A stretch of DNA of 5,979 nucleotides from Elusimicrobiota bacterium. Its GTDB lineage: Bacteria > CAYTYR01 > UBA6262 > DAOVJB01. How positions within the stretch are numbered: position 1 is the stretch's first letter; each line of letters starts with the position of its first letter. The stretch spans positions 1 to 5,979 of the forward strand of contig DAOVJB010000082.1 in the NCBI GenBank assembly GCA_030673425.1, in the 5' to 3' direction. Below, one piece after another: positions 1 through 5,868 of this stretch. The notes below the pieces were generated by a model that did no database searches, was not told the origin of the DNA, and saw nothing but the letters and a program-made list of their open reading frames with translations. The position numbers and the translations under genes were made by a program.

Positions 1-569
1 AGGTAACTGGCAAGGCGTTATCTAAAAGACCTGATGTAAAAATAATAGAAAAAACTGTTAATATCAGTACCCTGACAAACGAAATAAAGAAGGATCAAGT
101 ACTGCCGTCATTATCCCTTGATACCCGGTACAGCCTGAGCGGCTACGGTGATACATGGGGTGATAATTACAATTCACTTGAACCGTCATGGTACCTGGGA
201 GTGAGTTTGAATTTCTTCCCGCTTAAAGAGTATACAACGAGTGTTCTTAAAGAGACTGAATATTCGCATTCTAAAAATATTGCCGACCTTGAAAAAAAGA
301 GGCTTTCCGTTATAACCGAATCAAAAGCCATAACCCGCAGGATAAATACACAGGCGTTGTATGTACGGGCAACGCTCAGGGCACTGGGTTTACAGAGTAG
401 GAAGTTAAAGCTTGAAGAGATAAAATTCAACCAGGGCCGTTCATCAATCCAATGGGTGTTGAACTTCCAGGATGACTTAAGCCGTGCCGAGATTGAATTC
501 CACAAGGCGCTTACGGATTATTACAAAGCGAAGGCGGATTTAAGGTTGATTACAGGAGCAGCAAGATGA
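1..569 (+). CDS. TolC-family outer membrane efflux protein, C-terminal part (5' end outside window)
   Basis: This is the last ~188 codons of an outer-membrane channel protein of the OEP/TolC family; the reading frame is open from base 3 to the TGA at 567-569. Family marks are visible in order. An RPDV motif lies near the left edge. An LPSLSLDTRY segment follows, then a W-x-L-G-V-S-L-N-F-F-P-L strand typical of the beta-barrel part. A long charged helical stretch comes next, then the final G-R-S-S-I-x-x-V-L-x-x-Q-D-D-L helix, ending in a Y-x-x-K-A-D-L-R-L-x-T-G tail. TolC proteins form trimeric channels that carry substrates from an RND pump across the outer membrane. The gene overlaps the next one by 4 nt (ATGA, 566-569), so the two are surely co-transcribed and probably translationally coupled. 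A GTG at 201 is internal and is not the real start. The family call is firm; the substrate is unknown. Confidence 0.9.
   Translation, partial: VTGKALSKRPDVKIIEKTVNISTLTNEIKKDQVLPSLSLDTRYSLSGYGDTWGDNYNSLEPSWYLGVSLNFFPLKEYTTSVLKETEYSHSKNIADLEKKRLSVITESKAITRRINTQALYVRATLRALGLQSRKLKLEEIKFNQGRSSIQWVLNFQDDLSRAEIEFHKALTDYYKAKADLRLITGAAR
554..558 (+). promoter_or_regulatory. Ribosome binding site for the RND pump gene
   Basis: AGGAG lies inside the end of the TolC-like gene, 7 nt before the ATG at 566. It supports that start despite the overlap with the upstream stop codon. Confidence 0.7.
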
Positions 570-3500
570 GTCTTGCATCATTTTCAGTAAAACAGAAAGT
601 ACTGGTCAACATAGTCACGTTTCTTGTTATTGTACTTGGGACGTTTTCAGCCTTAAAAATGCAGCGTGAAGCCATGCCGGCGATACAGGTTGACTATGTT
701 TTTGTAATGACCGTATATCCGGGCGCATCTCCGCACGAGGTGGAAGAGCTTATTACCATACCTATAGAAGATACGCTCAAGAATATTGACGGTATAGATA
801 CCTTCAATTCCGGTTCACGTGAAGGCGTATCCTTTATATTTATAGAATTAGACCCCGACCTTCCCAACAGGGACAGGGTTATTAACGAGATAGCAAGAGA
901 GGTGGATAAGGTTGATATTCCTAGTGACGCAGAAGATCCGGATGTTACCGAGTTTGTTCTTGAACCCCCGCTTATAGAGATCTCTTTCACCGGAAAAGAT
1001 ATATCAGAGGAGGAGTTAAGGGGATATGCCAAAAACTTTGAGAATAGACTCAAGAATATAAAAGGGATCGGGTCTATAGAGAGGATCGGCTGGAGGGATA
1101 AGGAAATAAGTATAGAGGTTGACCCGAATAACCTCGAGAAATACTATATCTCCCTGGTCCAGGTTATAAGGAGCATAGAAAACCAGAATATCAACCTGCC
1201 CGGCGGCAAGATCACCTCCGGTACCAAGGAACTCATCCTGCGCACGGTAGGGGAGATAGAGGACCCGAGTGAGTTTGAGAATATTATCATCCGCACTAAT
1301 AGTGACGGCAGGTACGTCTCGGTTGGTGATGTTGCAGAGGTACGTGAAACCTTTGAAGAACGGACGAGGATATATAAGACCGACGGGAAGGTATCTATAA
1401 ACCTGATACCCAAGAAGAAAAAAAGCGCTGATACTATAACACTTGTTGATGCTATCAAAAAAGAAGTTAAACTCTACCGCAAAACCCTGCCTGATAATGT
1501 ATCAATAGCTCTTCTTAATGATATGGCTTTTTATGTAAAGAGACGGCTTAACGTACTTACCTCCAACGGAATGATAGGACTGGTATTGTTAATAATTACG
1601 CTGCTTATTTTCTTAAATGTTCGTGTTGCGCTTGTTACGGCTTTAGGAATCCCTTTCGCTTTTCTTTCCACACTTCTTTTTATGTCATTTTTTGGGGTAA
1701 CACTTAACCTGATCACGATGTTTGGACTTATACTTGTTTTAGGAATGATTGTCGATGATGCTATTATCGTTTCAGAAAATGCATACCGGTACATGGAGCA
1801 GGGGATGTCTCCCAAGGAAGCCGCTATCAAGGGAGCAGAAGAAGTTGCGGCACCCGTAACAACGACTATCCTTACGACAACTGCAGCGTTTTTACCGTTA
1901 ATGTTTATATCCGGGATCATGGGGAAGTTCCTCCGTTTTTTTCCTATGGGTGTAATATTCTGTCTTGCGGCATCACTCTTTGAAGCATTGATCGTGTTAC
2001 CGTCACACCTTGCCGAATGGATCAAGCCTTTAAAGAGCAAAGAAGAGCTTGGGTTGAATGATAAAAACTCATGCGAAGAAAAGAAAGAGAGATCATTCCT
2101 CTTTAAGATAGTCTATTTTCCGGTCACTTTATTCGGTATTGTTTCCCATTATCTTTTCTCCCATGAAAGAAAAGGGAGTGAATCAAGATGGTTCCAGAAG
2201 CTGGTCGGCAGCTATAAGAGGCTGCTTAACTTCAGCATCAAAAGACGCTACAAGATGTGTGCCGGCGCATTGGTAGTTTTGATCTTAGCGGTAATCTTTT
2301 CGGTAAAAGTAATGCCTTTCAAACTCTTTCCTGCCATGATAGAGATATTCTATGTAAGGATAGAAGCTCCTGAAGGCACGTCTCTTGAGGAAACCAACAA
2401 GGTTATATCCGAGATAGAGGAAGTTATAGTACAACTGCCTGAGGAAGATCTTGAAAATGTTACCACCACTGTAGGTTATTCCGGTGAAATAGGAGGAGGC
2501 CCTTTTGATAAGCACGGGAGCAAGTACGCACAGTGCGTTGTCTATTTAACGCCTACGCAGGGCAGGGAACGTGACGCCGATATGATTATTGCCGAGGTAA
2601 GAGAAAAGATAGGCAAAAAAGATATCCCCAATATGGTTAATCTTACTTTTGAGAAAGTGAAGCACGGTCCTCCCGTAGGTAAGCCCGTCTCCATAGAAGT
2701 ACGCGGCGAGGAATATGACACCCTCACTAAGATAGTAGGAGAAATAGAATTATATATGAAAACAATAGCGGGTGTAAAGGATATCAAGAATAATCATGAA
2801 CTTGACAAGGAAGAGATACAGATATCAATAAACAAGAAGGAAGCTGCCCGGCTGGGATTGAATGTACGCCAGATTGCATCAACGATACGCTTTGCATTCC
2901 AGGGCGGGGTTGCTACAACAATGAGAAAAGGAGATGAGGATATAGATGTTGTTGTTAAGCTTCCGGAGGAATACAGGAATAATATTGATACCTTAAAGAA
3001 TTTAACCATACCAAATAATCAGGACAGGCTGATAAGGTTAGATAAAGTTGCCTATTTCAACAAGGAGCAGGGGATAAGGAGCCTTAGCCACGAGGAGGGA
3101 AGAAGAACTATAACTATTACGGCAACAATAGATGAGAACGTGACAACAGTCGTTGCCGCTAACAGGAAGATACTAAACAAATTTGAGGATATCCCGCAGA
3201 AATATCCGGGTTATTACTTTAAGAGCGGCGGTGAATGGGAGGATACCACGGAGTCGATAAATTCCATGTTCAAGGCGTTTGGTGTAGCCTTCCTGCTTAT
3301 TTATATGATACTTGCAACGCAGTTCCGTTCGTTCGTGCAGCCGCTGATCATCATGATTTCAGTGCCGTTCGGAGTAATCGGTGTTATAGCGGCGCTTTTT
3401 CTTCACGGCCAGCCGATGAGCATGATGGCAATGTTCGGTATTGTGGGTCTTACAGGAGTGGTTGTTAATGATGCATTGATACTTGTTGATTTTATAAATA

Positions 3501-3802
3501 AGCTGAGAGATAAGGGACTAGATGCTATGAACGCCGTGCGCCAGGCGGCTCAGACAAGGTTAAGACCCATCCTGCTTACATCTATTACAACAATCGTAGC
3601 ACTTATGCCCCTTATATACAGTCTGGGAGGGAGTGAGCCGTTCCTTGTTCCTTCTGCAATTGCCATGGCATACGGTCTTCTTGCCGCAACCTTCTTAACA
3701 CTGGTGATAGTGCCCTGCATATATCTTATAATAGAAGACCTTATATCTTTTATGACAAAAAGGACAATAAGAAAAAAGATATATAAATTAGATATTAGAT
3801 AG
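566..3802 (+). CDS. RND-family efflux pump inner-membrane permease (AcrB/MexB-like)
   Basis: This is a complete 1078-residue proton-driven transporter of the RND superfamily (ACR_tran), close to AcrB in length (1049). It sits in the inner membrane and passes substrates to the TolC-like partner encoded just upstream. The layout is TM1 at about residues 12-32, a large periplasmic loop to about 330, TM2-TM6 at about 335-490, a cytoplasmic linker, TM7 near 565, a second periplasmic loop, and TM8-TM12 from about 895 to the end. The TM4 proton-relay pair is present as D397-D398 in G-M-I-V-D-D-A-I-I-V. In TM10 the lysine of AcrB (K940) is replaced by N968 in G-V-V-V-N-D-A-L-I-L-V-D-F. The R-L-R-P-I-L-L-T-S motif at the TM10/TM11 junction is conserved. 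The linker is longer than in AcrB and holds a hydrophobic stretch (511-531). Substrates could be drugs, lipids or metabolites; the sequence does not say which. Confidence 0.95.
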   Translation: MSLASFSVKQKVLVNIVTFLVIVLGTFSALKMQREAMPAIQVDYVFVMTVYPGASPHEVEELITIPIEDTLKNIDGIDTFNSGSREGVSFIFIELDPDLPNRDRVINEIAREVDKVDIPSDAEDPDVTEFVLEPPLIEISFTGKDISEEELRGYAKNFENRLKNIKGIGSIERIGWRDKEISIEVDPNNLEKYYISLVQVIRSIENQNINLPGGKITSGTKELILRTVGEIEDPSEFENIIIRTNSDGRYVSVGDVAEVRETFEERTRIYKTDGKVSINLIPKKKKSADTITLVDAIKKEVKLYRKTLPDNVSIALLNDMAFYVKRRLNVLTSNGMIGLVLLIITLLIFLNVRVALVTALGIPFAFLSTLLFMSFFGVTLNLITMFGLILVLGMIVDDAIIVSENAYRYMEQGMSPKEAAIKGAEEVAAPVTTTILTTTAAFLPLMFISGIMGKFLRFFPMGVIFCLAASLFEALIVLPSHLAEWIKPLKSKEELGLNDKNSCEEKKERSFLFKIVYFPVTLFGIVSHYLFSHERKGSESRWFQKLVGSYKRLLNFSIKRRYKMCAGALVVLILAVIFSVKVMPFKLFPAMIEIFYVRIEAPEGTSLEETNKVISEIEEVIVQLPEEDLENVTTTVGYSGEIGGGPFDKHGSKYAQCVVYLTPTQGRERDADMIIAEVREKIGKKDIPNMVNLTFEKVKHGPPVGKPVSIEVRGEEYDTLTKIVGEIELYMKTIAGVKDIKNNHELDKEEIQISINKKEAARLGLNVRQIASTIRFAFQGGVATTMRKGDEDIDVVVKLPEEYRNNIDTLKNLTIPNNQDRLIRLDKVAYFNKEQGIRSLSHEEGRRTITITATIDENVTTVVAANRKILNKFEDIPQKYPGYYFKSGGEWEDTTESINSMFKAFGVAFLLIYMILATQFRSFVQPLIIMISVPFGVIGVIAALFLHGQPMSMMAMFGIVGLTGVVVNDALILVDFINKLRDKGLDAMNAVRQAAQTRLRPILLTSITTIVALMPLIYSLGGSEPFLVPSAIAMAYGLLAATFLTLVIVPCIYLIIEDLISFMTKRTIRKKIYKLDIR

Positions 3803-3826
3803 TATATATAATTATATACTATTTTT
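3801..3826 (+). terminator. Possible AT-rich intrinsic terminator after the efflux operon
   Basis: An 8-bp inverted repeat (AGTATATA / TATATACT, loop TAAT, 3801-3820) begins inside the RND stop codon and is followed by ATTTTT. Only one pair per arm is G-C, so the hairpin is weak. Its position directly behind the operon is what favours a terminator. It may simply be part of the A/T-rich spacer. Confidence 0.35.
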
Positions 3827-3878
3827 ATATATTAATATAAATAATAAATATATATTATAGAAAATATTAAAAGAAGTA

Positions 3879-3908
3879 TTGACTTCTAATATAAGGTTCT
3901 GCTATAAT
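3879..3908 (+). promoter_or_regulatory. Sigma70-type promoter for the 78-aa protein / aldolase unit
   Basis: TTGACT (3879-3884) and a perfect TATAAT (3903-3908) are separated by 18 nt. Transcription would start near 3915, giving a leader of about 50 nt before the ATG at 3967. A very A/T-rich tract lies just upstream (3 G/C in 3801-3860) and could act as an UP-like element. Confidence 0.75.
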
Positions 3909-3954
3909 CCTTTTTACACTATAAATCCGCGTAAAGAGGATTTTATTTTAATCA

Positions 3955-3960
3955 AGGAGG
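3955..3960 (+). promoter_or_regulatory. Ribosome binding site deciding the start of the 78-aa protein
   Basis: AGGAGG ends 6 nt before the ATG at 3967. The in-frame TTG at 3961 touches the Shine-Dalgarno sequence and cannot be the start, so the protein begins at 3967. Confidence 0.85.
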
Positions 3961-3966
3961 TTGGAT

Positions 3967-4203
3967 ATGCCGTACGATGCCAGTTTAGATGACTGTTTAT
4001 TTACGAAGTCCTTTGAGACAGAAACAGACAGATTGACAGTAAGTGTTTATTCCTACGATAAGCATCAGAAGAAAGTACAGATTGCAAGAGAAAGCAAGGA
4101 TGCGGAAGGAAACTACAGATTTGCCAAGCTCGGAAGGCTGAACAAGGAAGAGGCCGAGTCTATTGTTCCTATTCTTACTGAAGCACTGGGGCATATGGAT
4201 TAA
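3967..4203 (+). CDS. Uncharacterised 78-aa protein, possibly PC4/PUR-like nucleic-acid-binding fold
   Basis: I do not recognise this gene as a named family. The 78-residue protein has no signal peptide or membrane segment and is likely cytoplasmic. After an acidic N-terminus (about 1-18), the sequence alternates as expected for strands: R-L-T-V-S-V-Y-S-Y, then K-K-V-Q-I-A-R-E, then Y-R-F-A-K-L-G-R-L. A helix follows (N-K-E-E-A-E-S-I-V-P-I-L-T-E-A-L) at about 57-73. A short strand-rich sheet followed by one C-terminal helix, with basic and aromatic residues on the strands, recalls the PC4/YdbC and PUR-alpha-like (DUF3276) single-strand nucleic-acid binders. This is a pattern-level resemblance only. 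The gene has a strong promoter and an ideal Shine-Dalgarno site, suggesting good expression. It lies 51 nt before the aldolase gene on the same strand, with no obvious terminator between them, so the two are probably co-transcribed. The gene call is strong and the function unknown. Confidence 0.85.
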   Translation: MPYDASLDDCLFTKSFETETDRLTVSVYSYDKHQKKVQIARESKDAEGNYRFAKLGRLNKEEAESIVPILTEALGHMD

Positions 4204-4240
4204 GATAAAGGTATAACTTTATAGGCACTAATTTATATAT

Positions 4241-4248
4241 AGGGGGAG
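4241..4248 (+). promoter_or_regulatory. Ribosome binding site for the aldolase gene
   Basis: AGGGGGAG lies 6 nt before the ATG at 4255 and supports that start. Confidence 0.7.
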
Positions 4249-4254
4249 CTATCT

Positions 4255-5205
4255 ATGTACAGGGAAAAGATCAAGGTGCTTGATTGCACCATCCGTGACG
4301 GTGGGCTTATAAACAATCATGATTTTGACCGCCGGTTTGTGCGGGAAGTATACAAGGCCATTTCAGCAGCCGGTGTGGATTATATAGAGCTCGGTTACAA
4401 GAATTCCAAGAAACTTTTTTCTACCGAGGAATACGGCTTGTGGAAATTCTGTGATGACGATGAGATAAGTAAAATTGTTGAGGGGATAGAGTCAAGGACA
4501 AAGATATCCATTATGGTTGACGTAGGCCGTGTGGAACTCGATGATGTAAAACCGAAATCCGAAAGCCCTGTAGATATGATCAGGGTTGCATCGTATGTTA
4601 AGGATATTGATAAGGCAATACATATGGTGAATAATTTTACGGATAAGGGCTATGAGGTAACTATTAATATAATGGCGATATCAAGGGACCAGGGCCCCGA
4701 ACTTGAGGAATCGCTCCACCAGATCGAGGAAGAGACCAAAGTAAAAGTAGTTTACATCGTGGATAGTTTCGGCGCTTTGTACCAGGAAACCACCGAGCAT
4801 CTTGTGAAGATGTTCAAGAGAATCTTAAAGTCAAAGGAAGTGGGATTCCATGGTCATAACCACATGCAGCTTGCGTTCGGGAACACTATCGAAGCCATTA
4901 TCCATGATGCAAACTATCTTGACGGTACCGTGTACGGAATAGGCCGTGCCGCGGGTAATTGTCCACTTGAATTATTAATAGGATTTCTGAAGAACCCGAA
5001 GTTTAATATAAGGCCGATTTTTGATCTGATATCCAGGGAATTTATTCCTTTGAGAGAAAAGATAGAATGGGGTTACATTATTCCTTACGCTATATCGGGT
5101 ATGATGAACGAACACCCAAGAGCTGCTATAGCTTTGCGCAAGAGTGATAAGAAAGAAGATTATAAAGAATTTTATGAAAGTCTTGTTAGTACTGACCTGG
5201 ATTAA
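4255..5205 (+). CDS. DRE-TIM metallolyase (HMGL-like) aldolase, related to 4-hydroxy-2-oxovalerate aldolase
   Basis: This is a 316-residue single-domain TIM barrel of the HMGL-like/DRE-TIM family, whose members make or break C-C bonds next to a 2-oxo acid using a divalent metal. The first strand carries L-D-C-T-I-R-D-G-G with R14 and D15. The metal-binding H-x-H is H199-G-H201 in F-H-G-H-N-H-M. A V-D-S-F-G-A-L strand is at 169-175 and the G-I-G-R-A-A-G-N-C-P-L-E loop at 228-239. These match DmpG/BphI (4-hydroxy-2-oxovalerate aldolase) in order and spacing. However, the His three residues after the metal Asp in that class is Leu18 here, with H22 the nearest His. The protein is also shorter than DmpG (about 345), with a different C-terminus (H-P-R-A-A-I-A-L-R-K-S-D-K-K-E-D-Y). 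It fits a sub-group often annotated only as 'aldolase catalytic domain protein' and, as I recall, found in polysaccharide gene clusters. The neighbouring eda remnant and tautomerase support a 2-oxo-acid role. The family is firm; the substrate is unknown. Confidence 0.88.
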   Translation: MYREKIKVLDCTIRDGGLINNHDFDRRFVREVYKAISAAGVDYIELGYKNSKKLFSTEEYGLWKFCDDDEISKIVEGIESRTKISIMVDVGRVELDDVKPKSESPVDMIRVASYVKDIDKAIHMVNNFTDKGYEVTINIMAISRDQGPELEESLHQIEEETKVKVVYIVDSFGALYQETTEHLVKMFKRILKSKEVGFHGHNHMQLAFGNTIEAIIHDANYLDGTVYGIGRAAGNCPLELLIGFLKNPKFNIRPIFDLISREFIPLREKIEWGYIIPYAISGMMNEHPRAAIALRKSDKKEDYKEFYESLVSTDLD

Positions 5206-5212
5206 AGAATAG

Positions 5213-5463
5213 CAAAATATTGTCTCGCCAACTTTTATCCCTGATGTTGTTAAATACTGCACAAAAAACAAAATTCCAGTATTCCCCGGTGCATTGACCC
5301 CGCAGGAGATATACAACGCCATAATATAAAATCTTTTTTTACCTGTGGTGCGTCTGCAGTTGCTTTCGGCGGAAGCATATTCAGGAAAGATTTATTAGAG
5401 GCGGGAGATTTTTCGAAGATATCAGGATACATAAAGGCACTCATTGACGGATTTAAATCATAG
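5213..5463 (+). pseudogene. Remnant of KDPG/KHG aldolase (Eda-like), truncated and internally deleted
   Basis: Two adjoining pieces in different frames match consecutive parts of the class I 2-keto-3-deoxy-6-phosphogluconate / 4-hydroxy-2-oxoglutarate aldolase family. Piece one (5213-5326, then TAA at 5327) reads Q-N-I-V-S-P-T-F-I-P-D-V-V-K-Y, then I-P-V-F-P-G-A-L-T-P-Q-E-I-Y-N-A-I. This corresponds to about residues 89-125 of E. coli Eda. Piece two (about 5323-5463, one frame away) reads N-I-K-S-F-F-T-C-G-A-S-A-V-A-F-G-G-S-I-F, then L-L-E-A-G-D-F-S-K-I, and ends at its own TAG. It matches about residue 168 to the C-terminus. Missing are the first ~88 residues (with the E45/R49 region of Eda) and ~42 internal residues, including the Schiff-base lysine (K133 in E. 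coli) and the T-G-G phosphate loop. No start codon or Shine-Dalgarno site serves either piece. The product cannot be an active aldolase. The pieces contain no further stops, so the damage looks recent, or could be an assembly error. Confidence 0.87.
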
Positions 5464-5468
5464 GGGGA
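5463..5468 (+). promoter_or_regulatory. Ribosome binding site for the tautomerase gene
   Basis: GGGGGA begins on the last base of the eda-remnant stop codon (TAG, 5461-5463) and ends 6 nt before the ATG at 5475. The tight join shows that the intact eda-like gene and the tautomerase gene were once adjacent members of one operon. Confidence 0.7.
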
Positions 5469-5474
5469 ATACCA

Positions 5475-5660
5475 ATGCCTGTTGTTACCATAGAACTCTT
5501 TGAAGGCAGGACTGTTGACCAGAAGAAGAAAGTAGCTGAAGGGGTTACGCGTGTAGTTTCAGAACATGCTGACTGTCCTGAGTCAGCAGTTATAGTGATG
5601 TTCCGTGATATACCCAAGCATAACTGGGCTATGGGTGGGGAACTTGCTTCTGATAAATAA
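5475..5660 (+). CDS. 4-oxalocrotonate tautomerase family protein (2-oxo-acid enol/keto isomerase-like)
   Basis: This 61-residue protein has the length of 4-oxalocrotonate tautomerase (4-OT, 62 residues), a small beta-alpha-beta enzyme that interconverts enol and keto forms of 2-oxo acids using an N-terminal proline. After Met removal Pro1 is present (M-P-V-V-T-I-E). The E-G-R motif gives Arg11 (4-OT numbering), and the family ending G-G-E-L-A-S is intact. Two differences matter. Arg39, which 4-OT supplies from a neighbouring subunit to bind and polarise the substrate, is Ile39 here. Phe50 is replaced by Trp50. The canonical 4-oxalocrotonate reaction is therefore doubtful, although tautomerase or other Pro1 chemistry remains possible. 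Its neighbours upstream are an HMGL-type aldolase and a broken eda-like gene, so the real substrate may be a 2-oxo acid formed or used by those enzymes. Family membership is clear; a specific function is not. Confidence 0.88.
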   Translation: MPVVTIELFEGRTVDQKKKVAEGVTRVVSEHADCPESAVIVMFRDIPKHNWAMGGELASDK

Positions 5661-5696
5661 GGGATGCAGGGTCCCCTAACAAATTTTCCAGGATAT

Positions 5697-5754
5697 ACGA
5701 ACGTCGCAATATCTGCTATTATAGAGGAAATGCGAAATTATACGTTTGTTTTTG
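5697..5754 (+). terminator. Possible terminator hairpin after the tautomerase gene
   Basis: ACGAACGT (5697-5704) pairs with ACGTTTGT (5742-5749) with one G-U pair. Directly inside it, CGCA (5705-5708) pairs with TGCG (5731-5734), leaving a 7-nt bulge and a 22-nt loop. The 3' arm runs into TTTTG. The position before the next promoter suits a terminator, but the large loop and bulge make it a weak one. Confidence 0.3.
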
Positions 5755-5756
5755 TA

Positions 5757-5785
5757 TTGACAGGTAAAATATAAAGAGATATAGT
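5757..5785 (+). promoter_or_regulatory. Strong sigma70-type promoter for the downstream small-protein gene
   Basis: A perfect TTGACA (5757-5762) and TATAGT (5780-5785, 5 of 6 consensus bases) are separated by the ideal 17 nt. The predicted transcription start near 5792 gives a leader of about 80 nt before the ATG at 5873. Confidence 0.8.
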
Positions 5786-5798
5786 ATTATTTATAAGG

Positions 5799-5813
5799 GA
5801 TTTTCCAGAAATC
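5799..5813 (+). repeat. Short inverted repeat in the leader
   Basis: GATTT / AAATC arms of 5 bp flank a TCCAG loop, just after the predicted transcription start. The element is small and could occur by chance. It is listed because a much stronger inverted repeat follows 4 nt later. Confidence 0.4.
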
Positions 5814-5817
5814 TAGG

Positions 5818-5845
5818 AGTATTGTTAAAAACTTTTGACAATACT
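5818..5845 (+). repeat. Long inverted repeat in the leader (hairpin or operator)
   Basis: The left arm AGTATTGTTAAAA is answered by TTTTGACAATACT after 2 nt. That is 13 complementary positions with a single T:G mismatch (a G-U pair in RNA). In RNA the innermost pair or two would open into the loop. It lies between the promoter at 5757 and the Shine-Dalgarno site at 5856, where it could act as a repressor operator, an attenuator or a stabilising 5' hairpin. No poly-T run follows, only CTTTTAA, which argues against a simple terminator. Confidence 0.7.
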
Positions 5846-5854
5846 AAGCTTTTA

Positions 5855-5868
5855 AGGAGGGAGGTGAT
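5855..5868 (+). promoter_or_regulatory. Near-perfect Shine-Dalgarno site
   Basis: The AGGAGGGAGGTGAT stretch contains GGAGGTGAT, an almost complete match to the 16S rRNA 3' tail. It sits 8 nt (from GGAGG at 5860-5864) before the ATG at 5873, but only 4 nt before the ATG at 5869. This favours 5873 as the start. Confidence 0.8.

Noticed and set aside
1531-2040. Minus-strand open frame of 169 codons inside the RND gene
   Set aside because: It lies antisense to well-conserved membrane segments of the pump and its translation shows no family features; it is a shadow frame.
5254-5463. A translated short gene made of the second eda piece
   Set aside because: The frame is open from 5254, but there is no ATG/GTG start with a Shine-Dalgarno site, and the part before about 5323 does not resemble the family.
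5661-5676. GGGA...TCCC inverted repeat just after the tautomerase stop as a terminator
   Set aside because: The stem is only 4 bp and no T-run follows it closely, so it is indistinguishable from chance.
5683-5808. Direct repeat ATTTTCCAG at 5683-5691 and 5800-5808 as an attachment or binding site pair
   Set aside because: It is a single 9-bp A/T-rich match 117 bp apart with no third copy or flanking symmetry; likely chance.
5834-5839. TTGACA inside the inverted repeat as a second -35 box
   Set aside because: At 16-18 nt downstream there is only the G-rich Shine-Dalgarno region and no -10-like sequence; the promoter at 5757-5785 is far better.
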